The position numbers were made by a program, and so were the translations under genes. From Methylobacterium sp. J-090 (GTDB taxonomy: Bacteria > Pseudomonadota > Alphaproteobacteria > Rhizobiales > Beijerinckiaceae), in NCBI RefSeq assembly GCF_022829345.1, contig NZ_JAKSXV010000031.1:62001-126000 (forward strand): a stretch of DNA of 64,000 nt. The letters are read 5' to 3'. The notes under the pieces are model-generated. The model worked only from the letters and a program-made list of their open reading frames with translations, did not search any database and was not told the DNA's origin. Shown here one piece after another: positions 52,257 through 61,903 of this stretch. Each line of letters opens with the position of its first letter. The stretch's first letter is position 1.

Positions 52257-52847
52257 ATGACCCCGACGCGCATCGTCTGCATCCGCCACGGCGAATCGAC
52301 CTTCAACGCCGCCCACCGCCTCACGGGGCGCGACCCCGGCCACATCGATGCCCGCCTGACCGAGCGCGGACTGGCCCAGGTCGCGGCCGCCCGCGCCGGG
52401 CTCCACGACATCGCCTTCGACCTCGTGGTGACCTCGCCCCTGACCCGGGCGATCCAGACCACCAAGGGCATCTTTTCCGGCCACCCGGCCGAACCGAAGA
52501 TTCTCGTCGAGGTGCTGCACCGGGAATGCCAGGAGAGCAGCTGCGACATGGGCCGGGCCGCCTCCGTGCTCGCGGCCGAGTTTCCCGATGTCGCCGTCGA
52601 TCACCTGCCCGAGATCTGGTGGCACGCGGAGGGGGAGCCCGATGCCGACGGCATCCACGTCGAGCCCCGCACCCTGTTCGACGCCCGCGTCGCCGACTTT
52701 CGCGATTGGCTCGCGGCGCGGCGCGAGCGCACCATCGCGGTGGTCGGCCACGGCACGTTCTTCTTCCACCTGACCGGCGTGTGGCTCGACAACTGCGAGA
52801 CCGTCGAACTCGACCTCGGCACCGACCGGATCACCCGGCGCGCCTGA
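52257..52847 (+). CDS. Histidine phosphatase family protein
   Basis: This 196-residue protein of the phosphoglycerate-mutase-like histidine phosphatase superfamily has the RHG motif with the catalytic His (CIRHGESTFNAAHRLTGRDP) at about residues 10-14, Arg in TSPLTRAIQT, and the second His in VVGHGTFFFHLTG. The substrate is not predictable. It stands alone, convergent with the NicO gene, divergent from xerC. The C-terminal end (CETVELDLGTDRITRRA) is typical of this subgroup. There is no signal peptide, so it is cytoplasmic. Confidence 0.9.
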   Translation: MTPTRIVCIRHGESTFNAAHRLTGRDPGHIDARLTERGLAQVAAARAGLHDIAFDLVVTSPLTRAIQTTKGIFSGHPAEPKILVEVLHRECQESSCDMGRAASVLAAEFPDVAVDHLPEIWWHAEGEPDADGIHVEPRTLFDARVADFRDWLAARRERTIAVVGHGTFFFHLTGVWLDNCETVELDLGTDRITRRA

Positions 52848-52854
52848 GGGCGTC

Positions 52855-53859
52855 CTAGCCGCCCGACCCGAAGGCGAGGCCGGTGAGCATGGCCACGCCG
52901 AGCACCAGCACGAAGGCACCGGCAAGGAGTTCGAGGCCGGTCACCGCGCGGATGCCCGCCACGCCGCGCCCGCCGGCCAGGCGCAGGGCGAGCGCCTTGG
53001 CGAAGACGGCGACGCTCGCCAACACGCCCGTGGTCAGCGCCGTGCCGAGCGCCATGGCGAAGGTCGCGGCGATGCCGGCCCAGAGCATGTTCTGGGACAC
53101 GGAGAAGACGAGGATGAGGACCGCCCCGGCGCAGGGGCGCGACCCGGCGGCCAGCACCACCCCCGCCCGCTCGCGCCAGGTGCCGAGGCGGGCCAGGGCC
53201 GCCCCGTCGGTGAGGTGGACGTGGCCGCAATCCGGGCCGCAGGCGCCCGCCTCGTGCCAGAGGGCGGCGAGGCGCCCGGCCTTGCGCCAGGTCACCGCGA
53301 GGCCGAGCAGAGCCACGAGGGCGAAGCTCACGGTCTCGATGAGCGTGCCGGCCCGGGTCATGCCGGCGGCGGTGGCGTTGAGGAGCAGGCTGCCGATGCC
53401 GACGATGGCCACCGCGACGAAGGCTTGCAGCAGGGCGGCGGCGAAGCTGAGGGAGAAGCCGCGGGCGAGGGCGCGTTCCCCGGCGACGATGTAGCCGGCG
53501 ATGACCGCCTTGCCGTGGCCGGGGCCGGCGGCGTGGAACACGCCGTAGCTGAAGCCGAGCAGCAGCATCGGCCCCCAGGCGCCGCCGGCCTTGATCCCCT
53601 GGAGCGCGCCCTGGAGGCTGCGCGAAAAGCTCGCCTGGAGGGCCAGGATCCAGCCGCCGAGGCCGTTGGCCGAGGGCGCCGCCTCGCGAAAGCCGATGCC
53701 GAAGGGCGAGCGCGGCGCAGGCGCCGCGACATCCGGCCCGAGGGCGAGCATGAGGGCGGTGAGCAGCCCGGCGGCCAGCGCCGTCGCGCCGACGGCCAGC
53801 ATCAGGCGCCGGCCGAGAAGCCCCGGCGGCCGCGCCGCCACGGCGGCGCCTAAGGACAC
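52855..53859 (-). CDS. NicO-type nickel/cobalt efflux or uptake membrane protein
   Basis: This 334-residue protein of the NicO/RcnA family has about six to seven membrane segments. The metal-transport signature GPGHGKAVIAGY is present, along with a later loop holding Cys/His (CGPDCGHVHL). GTG 53859 is the likely start and overlaps the end of the DUF1007 gene by 10 bp, so the pair is co-transcribed; this DUF1007-NicO pairing is common in Rhizobiales and Methylobacterium. Whether it exports or imports nickel or cobalt cannot be told from sequence. Confidence 0.85.
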   Translation of the reverse strand: MSLGAAVAARPPGLLGRRLMLAVGATALAAGLLTALMLALGPDVAAPAPRSPFGIGFREAAPSANGLGGWILALQASFSRSLQGALQGIKAGGAWGPMLLLGFSYGVFHAAGPGHGKAVIAGYIVAGERALARGFSLSFAAALLQAFVAVAIVGIGSLLLNATAAGMTRAGTLIETVSFALVALLGLAVTWRKAGRLAALWHEAGACGPDCGHVHLTDGAALARLGTWRERAGVVLAAGSRPCAGAVLILVFSVSQNMLWAGIAATFAMALGTALTTGVLASVAVFAKALALRLAGGRGVAGIRAVTGLELLAGAFVLVLGVAMLTGLAFGSGG

Positions 53860-54524
53860 GCGACGATGATCCGGTTGGCGAACTGGCTGCCGTAATTCGC
53901 CGAGGCGGTCAGCGCCTCGAAGAACGCCTCCGACATGCCGGGCTTGGCGTCCGCCGTCTTGGCCACCTCCGGCTTCGGGCGGGTCAGGGAGGCGGCGCAG
54001 CCGTTGGGCGCGCCCGTGAGGCGGGCGGCGTCGGCATCCTCGGACAGGCCGAAGGCGACGAAGTAGGTCGGATCGTACACCTCGATGGCCGCCACGCCGC
54101 GTCCCTGCGCCACCGGCGTCTTGAGGGGCAGGAGGAAGGTGAGGGTGAGCTTGCCGCCCTCCATGGCCATGCGCGGCTCGGTGGGATCGGCGAAGAGCTG
54201 CTCCTTGCCGGCGACCTTGAGCTTGGTGAAGTAGCCGAACTCGGCCAGGTTCGCGGTGTTCTCCCGCGCCAGGGACGACAGCTCGTCGGGCGAGAAGACG
54301 CCGTCACCGTTGGTGTCGAGACCCTGGACCACGAAGGCCGAGTAGGAGGCGTCGAAGGTCCAGGCGTTGCGGATGCCGGTGACGCGCCCGCCCTCGCCGT
54401 AGGCGATCTCGGCCTTCGTCGTGACCCAGACATGGGGATGCGCCTCGGCCGGATGGGCGAGGGCAGCGCTCGCGGCCAGGGCGGCGAGACCGGTCAGGAA
54501 GCGTTTGGGCGAAGCGGTCGGCAT
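53850..54524 (-). CDS. DUF1007 family periplasmic protein
   Basis: This 224-residue protein has a signal peptide (MPTASPKRFLTGLAALAASAALAHPAEA) and the DUF1007 core: HPHVWVTTKAEIAYGEGGRVTGIRNAWTFDASYSAFVVQGLDTNGDGVFSPDEL, an EF-hand-like DTNGDG segment, and YDPTYFVAFGL. The His-x-His start of the mature protein may bind metal. It is paired with the NicO transporter downstream and probably delivers or senses nickel or cobalt in the periplasm. ATG 54524 gives the signal peptide; the longer frame to 55088 is rejected. Confidence 0.88.
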   Translation of the reverse strand: MPTASPKRFLTGLAALAASAALAHPAEAHPHVWVTTKAEIAYGEGGRVTGIRNAWTFDASYSAFVVQGLDTNGDGVFSPDELSSLARENTANLAEFGYFTKLKVAGKEQLFADPTEPRMAMEGGKLTLTFLLPLKTPVAQGRGVAAIEVYDPTYFVAFGLSEDADAARLTGAPNGCAASLTRPKPEVAKTADAKPGMSEAFFEALTASANYGSQFANRIIVACP

Positions 54525-54640
54525 GGCACGGGACGCTCGCGAATCGTGGTGAAGAAAGCGTAAACGCCGCCCTTCGCCACGCGTGGGCCGGTCCCATCCA
54601 TTCCGGTTCAGTGGGGCGAAAGCGAGGCGCCCCCACGGAG

Positions 54641-54669
54641 CCCCCGGCCCGGTCAAGCCGAGCCGGGGG
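54641..54669 (-). terminator. GC hairpin after the small secreted-protein gene
   Basis: Arms CCCCCGGC (54641-54648) and GCCGGGGG (54662-54669) pair perfectly around a 13-nt loop, about 10 bp past the stop at 54680 (minus strand). No T-run follows, so the strength is uncertain. Confidence 0.45.
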
Positions 54670-54679
54670 GAGAGGCGGA

Positions 54680-55015
54680 TCAGTCGGCCGAGGCGACGTC
54701 GACCCGGTCGCCGCGGCGCGAGAACGCGATGGTGGTCTCGCGGCCATCGGCGCCGAGCGCCCCCGGCACCGAGAGGTGCACGGTCTGGTCGGCGTTCAGC
54801 GTCGTGATCATGCGGATCACCTGCGGCTGCTCGGCACCGGAATTGACCGTCGCCAGGGTCGCGACAACGCGGTAGCCGTCCTTGGTGTGGGTGTAATACG
54901 CCGTGCCCCGGAACGCGGCGAGGTCGATGGAGATCGGCTTGGCGACCTGGAGTTCGGTGGCCTGCGCGGCCGGGGCGGCGAGGACGAGGGCGGCGGCGAG
55001 GAGAGCGTTGCGCAT
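54680..55015 (-). CDS. Small secreted hypothetical protein
   Basis: This is a 111-residue protein with a signal peptide (MRNALLAAALVLAAPAAQA) and a beta-rich mature part (FRGTAYYTHTKDGYRVVATLATVNSG, TVHLSVPGALGADGRETTIAFSRRGDRVDVASAD). No family was recognised; similar small proteins are frequent in Methylobacterium-like genomes. ATG 55015 is clear. It lies upstream of the DUF1007 gene on the same strand but is separated from it by 155 bp that include a hairpin, so it is probably transcribed alone. Confidence 0.65.
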   Translation of the reverse strand: MRNALLAAALVLAAPAAQATELQVAKPISIDLAAFRGTAYYTHTKDGYRVVATLATVNSGAEQPQVIRMITTLNADQTVHLSVPGALGADGRETTIAFSRRGDRVDVASAD

Positions 55016-55284
55016 GGGAAAAGGCCTGTGCGGTTACTGTCCGCCGGGAGTGCCCGAACGGAGAGCCGGTTGCACCGGGAGACCGCACTATGCCGGGATC
55101 ATTGTGCAGTGCGAAGACAGATCTTTTGCAATGCGAAAATGCTTGAAACGCATAGCTCGATCAGAATAGCGCTGCATCATGCCTTCAGTGCATTTTAATG
55201 CAGCAGGCATGGCGCGCGGTTGGCCAACGGCCAGCCCTGACGAATTGTTATCCACGGGAGCTGGAACAGGCGCGCGGCCGCCGT

Positions 55285-55770
55285 TCAATCCCGCCGGGTC
55301 AGGGCTGCGATCTCGGCCTCATCGGCGGCGCTGAGGCCCTGCTCGGCGGGGGCGGTGCGCCGGCGGGACAGGCGCCACAGGCCGACGATCCCGAGGCCGA
55401 TGGCGGCGAGCGGCGTCAGCCACAGGAGCAGGGTGTGGGCGGCGAAGACCGGGCGCAGGAGCACGTACTCGCCGTAGCGCCCGACCACGTAGGATTCCAC
55501 CTGGGGGTCGGTGTCGCCGGCCTGGAGGCGCTCGCGCACGATGACGCGCAGATCCCGGGCCAGCGGCGCATCGGAATCGTCGATGGACTGGTTCTGGCAC
55601 ACGAGGCAGCGCAGGCCGGCCGAGATCTCCCGCGCCCGCGCCTCCAGGCCTGCGTCCTTCAGCACCTCGTCGGGCTGGACCGCCCACGCCCCGCCGAGGG
55701 GGACAAGGGCGCCGCTGATCGAAGCAAAGGCCAGGAGCAGCGCGAGGGCGAGGCGCGGGGCGCGGCTCAT
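55285..55770 (-). CDS. ccmH: Cytochrome c maturation protein CcmH (CycL)
   Basis: This 161-residue protein has a signal peptide or first helix (about 1-30), a periplasmic domain with the redox motif [17 protein letters not shown] (the CxxC that reduces apocytochrome c cysteines), and a C-terminal membrane helix (about 110-130). It is the last gene of the cyc operon and overlaps the end of ccmF by 4 bp. The C-terminal tail ([26 protein letters not shown]) is on the cytoplasmic side. Confidence 0.95.
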   Translation of the reverse strand: MSRAPRLALALLLAFASISGALVPLGGAWAVQPDEVLKDAGLEARAREISAGLRCLVCQNQSIDDSDAPLARDLRVIVRERLQAGDTDPQVESYVVGRYGEYVLLRPVFAAHTLLLWLTPLAAIGLGIVGLWRLSRRRTAPAEQGLSAADEAEIAALTRRD

Positions 55771-57770
55771 TCCGCCGCCGCCATGCCGGCGGGCACGGGC
55801 CTCGTCCTGGCCTTGGCCGGGGCGCCGACCCGCATGCGCCGGTCGGTGAGCGAGACCGCGCCGCCGAGCGCCATCACCACGGCGCCGAGCCAGATCAGCA
55901 GCACCAGGGGCTTGTAGTACAGGCGCAGGCCGATGCTGCCTTCGGGCATCACCTCGCCGAGACTCGCGTAGACCTGGCTGACGCCGAGGGTGAGGAGGCC
56001 GGATTCGGTCACCGTCATCTTGCGGCTCGGGTAGAAGCGCTTGCCCGTCTCGACGGTGCCGATCATGTCGCCGGCCGTGTTGCGGATGGTGAGGAAGGCC
56101 GTGGTCTCGGAATAGTTCTCGCCCATGCGCGGACCGACCCGGTCGAGGGTGGCGACGTAGGGCCCCGACGCCAGGGACTCGCCGGGTTTCAGGGTCTTGA
56201 GCCCCTCCGTCGCCCAGCCTTGCGCCGCGATGCCGAGCACGACCACGCCGACGCCCGCATGGGCCAGCGCCGTGCCCCAGGCCGAGCGCGGCAGGCCGAT
56301 GGCCCGGCGCCAGACCACGCCGGCCTTGCGGGTCCGGCTGGCGCCGTAGCCCCGCGCCCGCGAGACGATCTCCAGCACGGAGCCGATGACGAGGTAGGCG
56401 CCGAGACCGATGCCGACGGGGGCCATCATCGGGCCGCCCCAGGTGTAGGCGAGGGTGGCGAGCCCCACCACGAGGGCGAAGGCGAGGGCCGCGAACAGGC
56501 GCTGGGCGGCGGCGTGCACGTCTCCGCGCTTCCACGCCAGGGTCTGGCCGAAGGGCACGATGAGGAGCAGCGGGATCGCCAGCGGAATGAAGGTGTAGTT
56601 GAAGAAGGGCGGCCCCACGGAGATCTTCTCCGCCGTGAGCATCTCGAGCAGCAGCGGATAGAGCGTGCCGACGAACACCGTGGCGCAGGCGGCCGCGAGG
56701 AACAGGTTGTTCATCACGAGCGCCCCCTCGCGGGAGATCGGCGCGAACAGGCCGCCCTGGCGCAGCATCGGCGCGCGCCACGCGAACAGGGTCAGCGAGC
56801 CGCCGATGAACAGGATCAGGATCGCGAGGATGAAGATGCCGCGCGTCGGGTCGGTGGCGAAGGAATGCACCGAGGTCAGCACGCCGGACCGCACGATGAA
56901 GGTGCCGAGCAGGGAGAGCGAGAAGGTCAGGATGGCGAGCAGCACCGTCCAGACCTTGAGCGCGTCGCGCTTCTCCATCACCACGGTGGAGTGCAGCAGT
57001 GCCGTGCCGGCGAGCCACGGCATCAGCGAGGCGTTCTCCACCGGGTCCCAGAACCACCAGCCGCCCCAGCCGAGCTCGTAATAGGCCCAGTACGAGCCCA
57101 TGGCGATGCCGAGCGTCAGGAAGCTCCAGGCGGTGAGCGTCCACGGCCGCACGGCCCTGGCCCAGACGGCGTCGATGCGCCCGTCGATGAGGGCCGCGAT
57201 GGCGAAGGCGAAGGTGATCGAGAACCCGACATAGCCGACGTAGAGGAGCGGCGGGTGGATCGCGAGGCCGAAATCCTGCAGCAGCGGGTTGAGGTCGTTG
57301 CCCTCGGGCGGGGCCGGGCTAACCCGGGCGAACGGGTTCGAGGTCGTGATGATGAACAGCACGAACACGAAGGTGATCAGGCCCTGGACCGCGAGGGTGT
57401 TGGCCCGCAGCGTCGGCGGCACGGACTCGCGCGCGACCGCCACCAGCGCCCCGAACAGGGCGAGGATGAGGACCCAGAGCAGCATCGAGCCCTCGTGGTT
57501 CCCCCACACGCCCGACAGCTTGTAGAGGAAGGGTTTGGCCGTGTGCGAGTTCTCGACCACGTTCTGGACCGAGAAGTCCGAGGTGGCGTGGGCGTAGGTG
57601 AGCGCCCCGAAGCTGAACAGGATGCAGGCGAAGGTGCCGAGCGCGGCCGGCGTCGCCACGGCGCGCAGGGCCTGATCGCCCGAGCGGGCGGCCCAGACCG
57701 GCATCACCGCCTGGACGACGGAGAGGGCGAGCGCCAGGGCGAGGGCGAAGTGACCGACTTCGATCAGCAC
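55767..57770 (-). CDS. ccmF: Cytochrome c heme lyase subunit CcmF (CycK)
   Basis: This 667-residue inner-membrane protein ligates heme from CcmE to apocytochrome c. About 14-15 membrane helices are visible. The tryptophan-rich WWD signature is [27 protein letters not shown] (about 230-256). Conserved histidines for heme contact lie in SNTAHT-like [30 protein letters not shown]. It is full length and sits between ccmE and ccmH in a compact operon, overlapping ccmH by 4 bp. Confidence 0.96.
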   Translation of the reverse strand: MLIEVGHFALALALALSVVQAVMPVWAARSGDQALRAVATPAALGTFACILFSFGALTYAHATSDFSVQNVVENSHTAKPFLYKLSGVWGNHEGSMLLWVLILALFGALVAVARESVPPTLRANTLAVQGLITFVFVLFIITTSNPFARVSPAPPEGNDLNPLLQDFGLAIHPPLLYVGYVGFSITFAFAIAALIDGRIDAVWARAVRPWTLTAWSFLTLGIAMGSYWAYYELGWGGWWFWDPVENASLMPWLAGTALLHSTVVMEKRDALKVWTVLLAILTFSLSLLGTFIVRSGVLTSVHSFATDPTRGIFILAILILFIGGSLTLFAWRAPMLRQGGLFAPISREGALVMNNLFLAAACATVFVGTLYPLLLEMLTAEKISVGPPFFNYTFIPLAIPLLLIVPFGQTLAWKRGDVHAAAQRLFAALAFALVVGLATLAYTWGGPMMAPVGIGLGAYLVIGSVLEIVSRARGYGASRTRKAGVVWRRAIGLPRSAWGTALAHAGVGVVVLGIAAQGWATEGLKTLKPGESLASGPYVATLDRVGPRMGENYSETTAFLTIRNTAGDMIGTVETGKRFYPSRKMTVTESGLLTLGVSQVYASLGEVMPEGSIGLRLYYKPLVLLIWLGAVVMALGGAVSLTDRRMRVGAPAKARTRPVPAGMAAAE

Positions 57771-57801
57771 GGGGTTGCGTCCTTCCGGGGGAGCTTGCGC
57801 A

Positions 57802-58356
57802 TCATCGCTCGCTGCGCTGGCCGAGTGTCTTGTCGGTGATGGCCGTGCTGGCGTCGGCGGGCTTGGCAGGCGCGGGCTTGGCAGGGGCAGGCTTGGAATC
57901 GTCGGGCTTCTCGACCATGCCCTTGCCCTCCTGCCAACGGCCCTGCGCCTTGAGGGCGTCGGCGACCTCGCGGGGCATGTAGGATTCGTCGTGCTTGGCC
58001 AGCACCGTGTCGGCGCGGAACAGGCCGCCCGGCTCGAGGCGGCCCTCCGCCACGATGCCCTGGCCCTCGCGGAACAGGTCGGGCAGCAGGCCGCGATACG
58101 CCACCTGCACGGTGGCGTTGGTGTCGGTCACGGCGAATTCCACGGTCTGGTCCGGTCCGCGCTGGAGCGATCCGTCCTTGACGAGGCCGCCGAGGCGGAA
58201 CCGCGTGCCGGGCGCGACGCCCTGCGCGGCGACCTCCGTCGGCGAGCGGAAGAACACGATCGACCCGCTCATGGCCGACAGGATCAGGCCGAGCGCCAGG
58301 GCCAGCACGGCGCCGCAGGCACTGATGAGGATGAGGCGGCGGCTCTTGCGGGTCAC
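57802..58356 (-). CDS. ccmE: Heme chaperone CcmE (CycJ)
   Basis: This 184-residue periplasmic heme chaperone is anchored by one N-terminal helix (about 8-28). The heme-binding histidine is His122 in [14 protein letters not shown]. It captures heme from CcmC and passes it to CcmF. The C-terminal tail has [15 protein letters not shown] low complexity, which is variable in the family. It follows cycH by 215 bp and precedes ccmF by 31 bp on the same strand. Confidence 0.96.
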   Translation of the reverse strand: MTRKSRRLILISACGAVLALALGLILSAMSGSIVFFRSPTEVAAQGVAPGTRFRLGGLVKDGSLQRGPDQTVEFAVTDTNATVQVAYRGLLPDLFREGQGIVAEGRLEPGGLFRADTVLAKHDESYMPREVADALKAQGRWQEGKGMVEKPDDSKPAPAKPAPAKPADASTAITDKTLGQRSER

Positions 58357-58571
58357 GCGGGTTGTCCCGTCTCGGTTGGGGCGTCACGGGCGCCGGCGGT
58401 GGGCTCTTTCACCGCTGGTGGACGTGATCGTCTCTGGAATGAGCGTAAGGAACGGTGTCGGACGCCCCGCCGCCCGGGTCAAGGTCGGCGGCCGGGACGG
58501 ATTGTCAGGGGCGGCCCTCGATCGGGGATAGACTTCGATCAGGGGCGACTTTTGATCGAGCCAACCTTCGA

Positions 58572-60200
58572 TCAAGGCCCGGGCTGGGCGTTCAGCCCGA
58601 GTTCGCGCCCGAGTTCGTCGAGGCGCTCTTTCGCCTGGGGCTCGGGGCTCTGCGCCATCCGCGCCCGGTCGAGGGCCTGGAGCGCCTGGGTGCGCTCGCC
58701 CAGCACCGCGTAGGAGCGCACGAGGCGCAGCCAGTCGTCGATGGTCCCGCCCTTGGCGGCCAGGCGCCGATCGAGCCCCGCGACCATGCCGCGGATGGCG
58801 GCATCCCGCTCAGCCGCCGGCATGGCCTTCACGGCGGCCACCGCCGCCTCGGTGCCGGCCCTGGCGGCATCGTTCTGGGTGCCCCCGTCCCTGGTTGCAT
58901 CCTTGGTTGCGTCCTTGGCGCCCGCCTTCGCGGCCTCGCCACGCTCCCGATCGGCTTTGGCGGGATCGGTCTTGGCGGTATCGGCCTTGGCGGGATCAGG
59001 TGTGCCGGGATCGGTCTTGCCCGCTTCGACCGGGTTCGTCAGTCCGAATTCCTTGGCCAGGGCATCGAGGCCCTGGAGCGCCGTCGCGTCGGAAGCCAGG
59101 GCCGCGCGCGCGCGGACCAGGGCCCCGGCGGCCTTGTCGCGGTCCCCGAGCACGGCGAGGGAGCGCACGAGGCGCAGCCATTCGTCCGCCGTGCCGCCCT
59201 TCTCGGACAGGCGCTGGTCGAGGCCGGCGACCATGCCGCGGATGGCGGCGTTCCGGCCCTCCGGCGGCAGCGCCTGCAGGGACGCGGCCGCGCCCGGCTC
59301 CGGCGCCGCGCCGGCCCCCGGCCGGGCGGCTTCGGATTTCGGGGGGGCCTCGCCCTTCAGGCGGGCGAGGTTGTCCCGGACCACGGGGAGCCACGGCGCG
59401 TCGGCGGTCGCGGTCGCGGCCAGTGCGTCGAGTCGCTCGATGGCCAGCGGAATGTCGCCGTCGAGTTCGGCCGCGCGGGCGAGGTAGAACCGGGGCTTGG
59501 CCGCGGTGCCGTCGAGGGCGACGGCGCGCTCGAACAGGGTCTTGGCCTGGGGCGAGATCACGCCATTGTTGCCGGCGATGAGCGCCTCGCCCCAATCGGA
59601 CAGGCGTTGCGGGGTCTCGCCGAGGGTGCGCGCGGCGGCCTCGTAGGCGTGCGCCGCATCGTCGAACCGGCCCATCCGCATGTAGACGGGGGCGAGCACG
59701 GCCCAGCCGCGCCCGTCCGTGGGATTGCTGGCGAGGCGCGCCTCGATCTGACCGATGGCGTTGAGGAGTTCCTGGCCGCCGTTCTCCGCCGCCTGCCGCT
59801 CGGCCGCACCCTGGGCCGGCATGTGGGGCGAGCCGTAGATCCCATAGGCGATGAGGGCCACGAGCGGGATCGTCGAGAGGGCGAAGGCGGAGGCCGCGCG
59901 GCGCTGGCGCAGGGCCGGTTCGGCGATGCCGGGGACGAGGGGCACGCCCACGCGGTTGGCCCGCAGCAGGCGCCGGCCGGCTTCCGTGCGTGCGGCCTCG
60001 GCCTCGGGCGCGGCGATGAGGCCGCGCGCAAGGTCGCGCTCGATCTCGCGCAGCTGGTCCTCGTAGAACCCCGTCTCCGTCGCCATGGCACCGGCATCCG
60101 GCGCCGCCGACGGATTGGTCCGACGCGACATCGGCCAGAGCAGGGCGAGCACCGCCGCACCGGTCATGAACGCCAGAATGAACCAGAGTGCCGTCATCAC
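58572..60200 (-). CDS. cycH: Cytochrome c biogenesis TPR protein CycH/CcmI with a duplicated C-terminal unit
   Basis: This 542-residue CcmI-type protein holds apocytochrome c during maturation. Membrane helices are at about 3-24 and 104-124, and TPR-like repeats cover about 140-285. The C-terminus is unusual: two related units of about 80 residues (311-388 and 459-537), each with AAIRGMVAGLD.RL..KGGT..WLRLVRS.AVLG, are joined by a Lys/Ala/Asp/Thr-rich linker (about 389-455). Typical CcmI is near 400 residues. The duplication probably doubles a TPR-type binding part. It is the first gene of the cyc operon after feuQ. Confidence 0.9.
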   Translation of the reverse strand: MMTALWFILAFMTGAAVLALLWPMSRRTNPSAAPDAGAMATETGFYEDQLREIERDLARGLIAAPEAEAARTEAGRRLLRANRVGVPLVPGIAEPALRQRRAASAFALSTIPLVALIAYGIYGSPHMPAQGAAERQAAENGGQELLNAIGQIEARLASNPTDGRGWAVLAPVYMRMGRFDDAAHAYEAAARTLGETPQRLSDWGEALIAGNNGVISPQAKTLFERAVALDGTAAKPRFYLARAAELDGDIPLAIERLDALAATATADAPWLPVVRDNLARLKGEAPPKSEAARPGAGAAPEPGAAASLQALPPEGRNAAIRGMVAGLDQRLSEKGGTADEWLRLVRSLAVLGDRDKAAGALVRARAALASDATALQGLDALAKEFGLTNPVEAGKTDPGTPDPAKADTAKTDPAKADRERGEAAKAGAKDATKDATRDGGTQNDAARAGTEAAVAAVKAMPAAERDAAIRGMVAGLDRRLAAKGGTIDDWLRLVRSYAVLGERTQALQALDRARMAQSPEPQAKERLDELGRELGLNAQPGP

Positions 60201-60351
60201 GCCTCAAGATACTGTGCGCCCGCATGTAAGGCCACGCTCGGGCTCCTACGATGCGGATTTCCGGTGACACGGTGTCACGCGAAGGACGGCGCCCGGCCAA
60301 CCTTAACCGTACGGAGCGGGCTGGCAAATGGCAGCCGGGATCGGATTCACC

Positions 60352-61773
60352 CTAAGCGTGCGGCGCGGCGCCGGCCGGCGCGTCGCCCGGGACCTCGATC
60401 ACCGCGCGAAGTCCCCCGAGGCTCGCCGCCTCCAGGCGGAACCGCCCGCGATAGAGAGCGGCGAGATCGGCGACGATGGAGAGGCCGAGGCCGGAGCCCG
60501 GCTTGGTCTCGTCGAGGCGCCGGCCCCGCCCGAGGACGGCGGCGCGGTCCTCGGGGGCGAGGCCCGGTCCGTCATCCTCGATGGACACCAGCAGGTGGGG
60601 ATAATCGTCCTGCGCCACCGCCTCGGCCCGGATCGAGACCCGGCCGGCGGCCCATTTCGAGGCGTTGTCGACGAGGTTGCCGATCATTTCCTCGAAGTCC
60701 TGGCGCTCGCCGCGAAAGCGCAGGCCCGGCGGCACGTGGACGGCGTAGGCGATGTCCTTGTCGCGGTAGATCTTGCCGAAGGTGCGCACCAGCCCGGCCA
60801 GCGCCGGCTCGACCTCCGTGGAGGTGCCGAGCGTTCCGGCGAGCGCGGCCGCCCGCGCCCGGTCGAGGTGATAGTTCACCTGATCGCGCATCACGGCGGC
60901 CTGCTCGCGGATCTTGGCGGAGAGGTCGCCGGGGGCGTCGGCCGCGCAGACCTCGTTGACGATGATCGAGAGCGGCGTCTTCAGGGCGTGGGCGAGGTTG
61001 CCGACCTGGGTGCGGGCGCGCTCCAGGATCTCGCGGTTGGTCTCGATGAGGAGGTTCACCTCGCCGGCCAAGGGCGCGATGTCGCGCGGATACTCGCCGG
61101 TGATGCGGTCGGACTCGCCCCGGCGGATGGCGCCGAGCGCGGTGCGGAGCTTGGCCAGCGGCGCCAGGCCGAAGCGGATCTGCAGGAGGGTGGTGAGCGC
61201 GAGCGACAGGCCCAGCAGCCCGAAGGTCACCATCAGGGAGAAGCGGAAGCGCCCGACATCGTTGGCGATCTCGTCGGCCGGGCCGGCGACCCGCACGGTG
61301 TAGCGGCCCTCCTCGCCGAGGTCGACGTCGCGCTCGATGATCCGCAACGGCCGTTCGTCCTGGGCCCGGCCGTAGCCCTGGCGGATCTGGCCGACCCCGG
61401 CCTTGGTGTCGGGCGTGCTGGCGGGCTTGAGCGGCACGCCGACGAGGGAGCGCGAGGTCCGCAGGTCGCGGGGCTTCGCGTCGGGCCGTCCGATCTGCCA
61501 GTACCAGCCCGACAGGGGCAGGTCGAAGCGCGGATCGCTCAAGGTGAAGGACCGGCTCTCGGGATCGTTGGGCGAGACGAGGTCGGTGGCGAGGTTGTTG
61601 GCGTAGACGAGCAGGCGGCTGTCGAACGCCCGCTCGGTGTTTTCGCGATACAGCGTGGTGAGGATTCCCGCGGCGATGAGCAGGATCGCCGAACTCGCCA
61701 GCAGCGCGGAGGTGGCGAGCCGCACGGCGATGGAGCGCCGGCGCAGGGGAAGCCAGGCGGGAAACGGGCTCAT
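60352..61773 (-). CDS. feuQ: Sensor histidine kinase, FeuQ/PhoQ-like
   Basis: This 473-residue inner-membrane sensor has two membrane segments (about 20-42 and 182-204), a periplasmic domain between, a HAMP-like region and a kinase core with H-box LAHALKTPLS, N-box NLVDNASKW, and G boxes DDGPGL and GSGLGLSI. It pairs with the FeuP-like regulator encoded upstream on the same strand. In related bacteria FeuPQ control envelope and osmotic functions such as cyclic glucans. It lies directly before the cyc operon (151 bp). The regulator and kinase genes are separated here by a vapBC pair on the other strand. Confidence 0.9.
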   Translation of the reverse strand: MSPFPAWLPLRRRSIAVRLATSALLASSAILLIAAGILTTLYRENTERAFDSRLLVYANNLATDLVSPNDPESRSFTLSDPRFDLPLSGWYWQIGRPDAKPRDLRTSRSLVGVPLKPASTPDTKAGVGQIRQGYGRAQDERPLRIIERDVDLGEEGRYTVRVAGPADEIANDVGRFRFSLMVTFGLLGLSLALTTLLQIRFGLAPLAKLRTALGAIRRGESDRITGEYPRDIAPLAGEVNLLIETNREILERARTQVGNLAHALKTPLSIIVNEVCAADAPGDLSAKIREQAAVMRDQVNYHLDRARAAALAGTLGTSTEVEPALAGLVRTFGKIYRDKDIAYAVHVPPGLRFRGERQDFEEMIGNLVDNASKWAAGRVSIRAEAVAQDDYPHLLVSIEDDGPGLAPEDRAAVLGRGRRLDETKPGSGLGLSIVADLAALYRGRFRLEAASLGGLRAVIEVPGDAPAGAAPHA

Positions 61774-61792
61774 GCTGGAAACGGGCTCATGC
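61760..61792 (-). repeat. 17-bp tandem duplication over the start of the FeuQ-like gene
   Basis: GGAAACGGGCTCATGC occurs at 61760-61775 and 61777-61792, so the kinase start codon is duplicated. The upstream ATG (61790) opens a six-codon frame, MSPFPA, whose TGA overlaps the true ATG (61773) as ATGA. Confidence 0.85.
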
Positions 61793-61903
61793 CGGTGGCA
61801 TCGTCATGGTGGATTCGCCCCGGACGCGTGGCTGCGCGGTGGTTCCGCGATGGTTGAAAGATGCCGCGTTCCGTCTGTACATCATCCGAACGGAGATTCG
61901 ACG

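Noticed and set aside
56220..57839. A 539-codon plus-strand frame within ccmF
   Set aside because: Glu/Gly/Arg-rich shadow of the membrane-protein reading; ccmF is complete on the minus strand.
58518..58573. TCGATC-type repeats between ccmE and cycH as a regulator array
   Set aside because: Four short hexamers occur with irregular spacing and one is inverted; hexamers of this kind arise by chance, and part lies in the cycH coding end.
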